Shown here in pieces: positions 58,422 through 64,000 of a stretch of 64,000 bases of DNA. The notes below the pieces were generated by a model that worked only from the letters and a program-made list of their open reading frames with translations, was not told where the DNA came from and searched no databases. The translations under genes were made by a program, and so were the position numbers. The stretch's first letter is position 1; each line of letters starts with the position of its first letter. Origin of the DNA: Polyporus tsugae (lineage: Eukaryota > Basidiomycota > Agaricomycetes > Polyporales > Polyporaceae); NCBI GenBank assembly GCA_024305745.1, contig JAHRBS010000012.1:563001-627000 (forward strand). Reading direction: 5' to 3'.

Positions 58422-60779
58422 ATGCCCATTACACGCGACCTCGTCGACCGCGACCCGCTCTCCGCCGCCCTTAGACCGCCCATAGACGAGACCGAGGAGG
58501 AGAAGGCATCCCGCCTAGCCGAGGAAGAGGCTGCAAAGCGCGTCAGTCACGCCATAGACGAGGCCATTCGCATCGAGAAACAACAGCGCAAGAAACACAA
58601 GCTCGTCCGCCTCCTTCTCCTTGGTCAGAGCGAGTCAGGTCCGTTCCTCGTGCATAGACGCGTCTGTGTACTAGTATATCAATCTCTATCATCCCAGGCA
58701 AATCTACCACCCTCCGCCGTGAGTCTTTCTTCTGTCTTGTGGGCGCGGTGGGGTCCAGGGCACGCACGGAACCTGTTCATTCAATTGTGAGATCGACGGA
58801 CTCTCAAGTCGGTGTGGAACTTCCCCACATTCCATAGACTCGATCGGTCCGCCTCCACTCAAGCGAGTCGAGCCAGTAACGCTCCGCTCTATGTCCTCCG
58901 TCATAAACAACCCTCGGCTAGCCCCGCCTATTGCTGCTTATCTCTTATTTCATTCTGCTGACTGCTGGCGCAGAATTTCAGAGATTATATACCCCCAATG
59001 CCTTCCGCGAGGAACGTGTCCTGTGGCGCGCCGTCATCCAACTCAATATCGTCCGCTCCATTCACACTATCTTGGATACCCTCAACGACATTCGGCGACG
59101 CGACGTCTATTCATCCAGCCCATATACATCCGATCCGGACTCGGATTCCGAATCCGAGACCCATGTTCAACTCCCCCCATATCTAGAAGAATTGCGTCGA
59201 CGACTTTACCCTCTTCGCCACGTAGAATCACTCCTCATCTCGAAGCTTGTTCCTCCAAACGAGCACGAAGCCACAACCCTCGGCCATGGGGGCAGCAATA
59301 GCGTCAACGGCAACGTCGGGCATCATTGGAATAGTCATCAGTCAGCCCGTCCCTTCCAGAATAACGAAGTCTTCGTACGGCCAGGCGCGGCGTGGAAACG
59401 GCGGAGTTATGGTCGTCCTCAGTCAGCTGGTACAACGGGACAAGAGACCGTGGACGAATCACAGGCCGTCCTCCACCATTGCCGGTCAGACATCGTCGCG
59501 TTGTGGAACGATCTGGTCGTTCGACAGATCCTGCGAAGACGAAAGATACGGCTAGAAGAGAGCTCCGGATTGTGAGTATTGCTATTCAGCGCCGACTTTG
59601 ATGCGCGGAGGCTCAACGGAAGCAGCTATTTGAACGACTTGGACCGAGTCACCTCGATACAGTACTTCCCTTCAGACGGTATGCTGCGTGGGGCTGTTCC
59701 GGAGCTTCACACGCTAACGTAACTCACAGACGACGTGCTGAAAGCGCGCCTGAAGACCGTCGGTGTATCGGAGTATAGCTTCCACATGGAGGCAGGCGAT
59801 GAACGCGGGACGGAATGGCGTATCATTGACGTCGGAGGGTCACGTTCACAGGTCAGAAAGTATCTCTATTCCCCGCAGTATGTTGCTGACGTGCGACATA
59901 ATAGCGGCGTGAGTTCAGTGAGGCTCCCATGTTCATTAAGCAGGGGCTGACCCACTAATTCCAGCTACATGGGTACCGTTCTTCGACGATGGTAGGCACG
60001 ATTCCTCTGGTGCATATATGCGTCGCCTTATGTCTGATAACGTATGATACATAGTGAATGGTAAGCTCTTTTGAATTCAACATCACGTCTGTCCAACGCC
60101 TCATGGCCGTATAGCGATCATCTTCCTTGCACCAATATGCGGATTCGATCAGGTGCTTGCTGAGGATAGAAGTGTGAACCGACTGGTGCGTAAACCGCAT
60201 TCCCTTAGCTGAACAGCTCTACCATCTTTGACCACGATTATATAGGAGGATAGCGTCCTCTTGTGGAAGGAGGTCTGCTCAAACAAGCTCCTTGCTAAGG
60301 TCGACGTGGTGCTTTTCCTTAACAAGTGCGACATCCTGGAATCCAAACTCAAATCTGGCGTTCGTCTCCAAAAATACGTGCGCAGTTTCGGAGAGAGGCC
60401 CAACGACCCCGAAGTTGCTCAAAAATGTGGGTATATGCGCATCGTTTTGGCGTTCCATGGCGACTAAACACAGCGCTGTGCAGACTTCAGGAGTAAGTTC
60501 AGCGCCATTCATCGCGAACACTCGCCAATTCCTCGGAAGTTTTACGGGTTCTGCACCTCGGTAACTGTGAGTAGCCTCAAGAACTGCTTCGCATATATGG
60601 ACTCACGACATGCCGCGTTGTCAGGACACAACCACCACCGGGGGTATCATTGCTGCCGGTATGTTGTTAGGCTGTGAAACTACTTCGCGCTACGTAATGG
60701 GACCGCTGACTATTGCGTTTTCGCACCAGTCAAAGACATGGTTCTACGCGAACACCTCCGCGCATCCAAGCTTCTCTAG
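58422..60779 (+). CDS. Divergent heterotrimeric G-protein alpha subunit
   Basis: Predicted GTP-binding signalling protein. Thirteen exons sum to 490 codons (489 aa): 58422-58638, 58698-58718, 58974-59571, 59623-59678, 59730-59851, 59905-59908, 59965-59991, 60055-60060, 60115-60185, 60246-60426, 60484-60566, 60625-60658 and 60730-60779. Motifs: P-loop GQSESGKST (68-76), switch I RLKTVG with the Arg finger, switch II DVGGSRSQR (331-339), NKCD (400-403), CTSVTD (458-463). Switch II carries Ser 335 where canonical G-alphas have catalytic Gln. The helical domain is enlarged by a low-complexity insert (roughly residues 130-230). The Gly2 myristoylation site is absent (MPITRD), as is the pertussis-type Cys at the ASKLL end. 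TWVPFFDDVNAIIFLAP resembles the expanded basidiomycete-type G-alphas. Confidence 0.88.
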
Positions 60780-61534
60780 CAGTGCGGAGGCTCCGGCCAC
60801 CACTCAGCACAACGTGCTCGACTGTCATCGGTAGCCGCGCACGCCATCCCCGGTTGGTCGCTGGCCAGAGAACTCGAGAGCGTCAGGTACGCGCACTGCA
60901 TGGTGACCGCTCGAGAATTCTCTATGCGCTTCCTTGGCCCGACATTCCGTTTACCTCAAACCTAATCTCTTCGCGTCAATCCTGCATACCCCTCACTTCG
61001 TGTTATTCTTGCACCCGCAAAATGTTGCAGTCTCTGGTTCCTGTGCCTTTATGCTCCTCGCAAGGCACGCTCGTTCTCGGTACCTCTACTCCCATGGAGT
61101 ATCTTTGGACGCGTGGTTGTGTCCAGATGCCCCTCTGCTTGGCTAACATCTCTATGTCAGGCACATTCGCCCACGTCATTCTCGCGTCGTCCGCGCTTAA
61201 TTCGCGACGCAGAGCCTCAGTAACTCCATTTATGGGTGAATTCCATAACCCACCGTTTCTCGCTCGCACGGGCAACATGACTCATCACGCTCTTCCGATA
61301 CCAAATGCTGTATCTTATCTCGAACTCCTCTCATTTCCAGCATTGTTCCTCCTCCGCTTTCCTTGCCCAGTCTAACTTATTTTTGTTATGCTTCAACTTG
61401 CTGCATATCGCTTGCTTACGGTTTTGCGTAGACTCGTAACCAGTCCCCACGATGCACCGTGCGTGGGTCGTGCTTATTCCGAGAGGCGGGGGGCAGGATT
61501 TTGTGGGGGAATGGTGTTGTGTGTTCGGATACGG

Positions 61535-61625
61535 TGCCGTGGGGACTGGAAGAACTGTGTGAGGGACGAATTGAGAACAAATTCAAACCCCGATTATACC
61601 ATATCGGGATGGTCAGGAGCGCGCG
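61535..61625 (+). repeat. Diverged inverted repeat, left copy
   Basis: Contains ctggaagaactgtgtgaggg, then ttcaaaccccgattatacc and atatcggg. The reverse complement of 62160-62250 carries the same order of blocks (ctggaaggactgtgaggga; ttcaaactccgattatacc; atatcagg). The ttcaaacYcc core resembles a Pol III B box. Confidence 0.65.
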
Positions 61626-61907
61626 CCTCACAAGCCGCGTCGCGCGGGGCTGCAACGCGTCTTGCAATAGCTCGCAATCCTCCTTTCGCCTACATACTCT
61701 AGGGTTATATCTAAGGGGAAACATCCTCATGATGGTCCCGAAAGCACTCATTAAAAAATGTTACCCCGCCTGCAAAATGACCTCTCGGACGAGTGCTCCA
61801 GCCGGGCAGCAGAACTCCGTGAACAGCATTGATTGAACGCCAGAACTGTGAATTCAAACCCGTACTCGCGACGCGAACAAAGCCTCCAACGGCCGATGAT
61901 GCATGAG

Positions 61908-61925
61908 GAGGCCTCATGAGGCCTC
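61908..61925. repeat. 18-bp perfect palindrome
   Basis: gaggcctcatgaggcctc is its own reverse complement; a further gaggcc unit follows immediately (cagaggcctt). Confidence 0.85.
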
Positions 61926-62159
61926 AGAGGCCTTGAGGAAGCAGCCGATTCCTCCCGCTGCCCGCAATTGTCCCCTCTCCCTGGCCCTTCGAGCCAATTG
62001 CACGCAGGCCTGGAGATTGTCTTCTTCATCATAGCGGGTGGCCTTGGAAAGCGCAGGCAGACCAGATGGTGGTAGTTTCGGAAATGGGTTCTAGTATATT
62101 CTGCATTGCCTACAAGAGAGAACCCAGGGAGAAAGCCGTCGTCGATGTCAGAGGTGCGA

Positions 62160-62250
62160 TACACGTGCCCCGACCACGGCCTGATATGGTATAATCGGAG
62201 TTTGAAACCCTTCTGTACTCGTCTCCCTCACAGTCCTTCCAGACGCCTTG
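62160..62250 (-). repeat. Diverged inverted repeat, right copy
   Basis: Opposite-orientation partner of 61535-61625, about 70 percent alike by eye over about 85 nt, best in the block gattataccatatc. Confidence 0.65.
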
Positions 62251-62848
62251 GTAAGTAATTCCACCACCAAGGCGTCTGGCGTCGAGACTAGGTTTTGCGT
62301 CTCTGCATTTGGTGTAGTACCTATCAGCTGTTGACTTACCCACCCACCTGTTCGCTGCATATCCGTGTCTCATCGTTCGTTTCTTCTGTCTCGCTCCCAT
62401 CTCATCTCTGCGCCACATCCTCGTCACTCCTCTAGTTGATATTCCCCGCTTAATAATCCCCTCAAATCGTCTTCCTGTTTACAGCACTGACTGCGTCCTG
62501 CATCTGATTAATAACTTGTGCTTAATATACCGTCAACCATCCTACGTACGCCCTTCTATGTATTGTGGGGTTGTAGCGCTCCGTGCATTGCAATTGGGTA
62601 CTGTACAGACAGGCGCGGAATCTTGATATATGTATTGGTACCTATACCCGTACTTATACGCCCCGCGCGTGCCTGTATGGCACCGTCGGGCCGCAAACCA
62701 CACAAATCGCGTCGTGTATACACGAAGCCCGAGGCGGATTTAGGTGAGTTTTCCCGTCTTCGTACCTTCTGTGTAGTGATATATCTCACCGTCTGAGGTC
62801 CTCATTTGAACGCACTAGGATTGCATCATTGCCCTTCGCAAGCGGCGC

Positions 62849-62879
62849 GCGCGCGGGATGCATCCTAGTACCCGCGCGC
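62849..62879. repeat. GC-rich hairpin
   Basis: gcgcgcggg (62849-62857) pairs perfectly with cccgcgcgc (62871-62879) across a 13-nt loop; the stem edge and loop include the palindrome ggatgcatcc. Confidence 0.85.
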
Positions 62880-63094
62880 TCATGCGGGCGTATCGGAGGG
62901 TTTCATGTCCCCGCTTGAACATTTCCATTCAGGCATTCGCCTTTGGGAACGCGTGCGTACGCGCAAGTATAGCGACATTTTTGGAGGCGCAGTGCCTCCC
63001 GCGATCCGCCCTCCATTGAGACATCCCGTATGTTGAGCAGATCCGGGGTGCGGAGGCATGGTTCGGTCCATGGCTCGCAGCTCACCACTTGACA

Positions 63095-63116
63095 CCGGGA
63101 CCGGGACCGGGACCGA
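63095..63116. repeat. (ACCGGG) hexanucleotide microsatellite
   Basis: Three and a half head-to-tail copies of accggg lie in non-coding sequence. Confidence 0.85.
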
Positions 63117-64000
63117 AGGTACATTTGTATGGTTTACTTCCGAGCGCAGTGCGCCTATGGGTCTGTATCGGCGCCGCTGGGCGTCCGCCACAATGCCAGT
63201 GCCTGACACTGACAGCCGCCATTCGCGGGCGCAACTGGTGTCTCTCGAGATTGTGAACTTGCAAGAACATCGCCATATTTTACTTATGTACTCATGGTCA
63301 ATCGTCGAGTCTGTTGTCAGCGGGGAGTGGCGCTGTGCGGGGGTTATATATATGTCATGCAATCCCTCCACGGCCCCATACGACTGTCGAGAGTCTGTCG
63401 ACGCGCTGACAGACTGGGACACACAAGATTCGGACGGGCGCGGTCCGCAATCAAGGTGAGTCTTGTGCGATGATGATCCACCGTTGTCGGAGGGCTTATG
63501 TTTTGGTGCGCAGGCACATTTGTTGGCTCACGTGCTGCGCTTTGACGATCTTTCGCACAAGATCTGGACGCACAGGATGTAATTGGCCAAACTTCCTCTG
63601 GATCCGGAGGCGAAACACATACTTGCCTATCCCGCGAAAGCACTGTATTCAACTAGATTCCAGCTCTATCGCGCAGCGTGCAGCCGCCGACCAGGATGGT
63701 CGGTTCGTTGGCCCGGTCGGCTTTCCTTCCCGCAAGGCCATCTTTGGATCACCCTTGGCGAGAAGCAAACTGCGAGGACCCTAACAAGCTCCGAATCCAA
63801 TATCAATCTTTCGGTGTGCGTCGAGAGCATCATCCCTGAAATTTCGGGATGCCGATAATAGGGTGCACCGTTCGTCCGAGTCGCCGACGGGCTCCATACT
63901 GTACTCACAAATGGCACCAAGCCATTGCATTTGTATTTCGCGCTGTACTAGCCCTGGTCCAGCTCTGTTTTTCATATTTTTCGGGAAGCGTACGGCGAGG

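Larger units (their letters stand above)
60780..64000. other. Right-end region without a confident gene
   Basis: A 220-codon plus-strand frame (60713-61375) overlaps the G-alpha 3' end and is not protein-like after it. Other open frames at 61.4-62.4 kb coincide with a diverged inverted repeat, and those near 63 kb with short tandem repeats. No transposase or reverse-transcriptase motif was seen. Confidence 0.4.

Noticed and set aside
57863..58483. 206-codon minus-strand open frame
   Set aside because: Overlaps the start of the well-supported G-alpha gene; low-complexity Arg/His/Pro content.
59572..59589. An 18-nt GTGAGT...CAG intron in the G-alpha gene that keeps the frame
   Set aside because: Too short for the spliceosome; a 51-nt intron (59572-59622) with acceptor ggaag also keeps the frame and leads into the expected YLNDLDRV segment.
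60713..61375. 220-codon plus-strand open frame after the G-alpha gene
   Set aside because: Its first part is the G-alpha last exon in another frame; the rest lacks protein character.

Overview
The window is nuclear DNA of a filamentous basidiomycete, most likely an agaricomycete. Genes lie on both strands, coding sequence is GC-rich, and nearly every gene is cut by many short introns (mostly 49-70 nt) with GT(A/G)NGT donors and CTRAY-like branch points. Protein content also fits: a basidiomycete-type divergent G-alpha, a CYP53 P450, a SUZ12-like protein and exomer-type trafficking proteins. No bacterial operon, CRISPR array or insertion sequence is present. Exon coordinates were worked out by hand from splice signals plus reading frame; the ones listed add up to whole codons.

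Layout. 1-2.6 kb: no confident gene. 2.6-10.6 kb: sphingolipid delta-4 desaturase (-) diverging from a SUZ12/VEFS-box protein (+), then a BUR1/CDK9-type kinase (+). 11.2-21.5 kb: PDS5 cohesin regulator (-) diverging from NAA15 (NatA auxiliary subunit, +), then ribosomal protein eL42 (+). 21.8-25.8 kb: a CCCH zinc-finger coiled-coil protein and a small unknown protein (both -). 25.9-32.3 kb: Listerin (LTN1, +). 32.5-38.2 kb: CYP53 benzoate 4-monooxygenase-like P450 (-) and an Hsp20 protein with a very long Q-rich N-terminus (-). 38.85 kb: tRNA-Gly(GCC). 39.0-40.5 kb: coiled-coil Ser/Pro-rich protein (+). 40.5-47.9 kb: gene-poor, holding one small predicted gene and a decayed secreted-protein pseudogene. 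47.9-50.8 kb: ChAPs/exomer protein (-). 51.4-53.7 kb: aspartokinase HOM3 (+). 56.0-57.1 kb: unknown protein (+) running into an intron-containing tRNA-Arg(UCG) (-). 58.4-60.8 kb: divergent G-alpha with extreme micro-exons (+). 60.8-64 kb: repeat- and palindrome-bearing, no confident gene.

Functionally this is a mixed chromosome segment, not a cluster. Housekeeping functions (cohesion, co-translational acetylation and ribosome quality control, transcription elongation, Golgi export, Met/Thr synthesis) alternate with accessory functions (aromatic-acid detoxification, stress chaperone, atypical G-protein signalling). Three genes tied to translation (NAA15, eL42, LTN1) sit within 16 kb. The most unusual features are the G-alpha gene (4-nt and 6-nt exons; catalytic Gln replaced by Ser), the SUZ12-like Polycomb component, the Q-rich Hsp20, and a tRNA-flank duplication that supplies the end of a neighbouring open reading frame.
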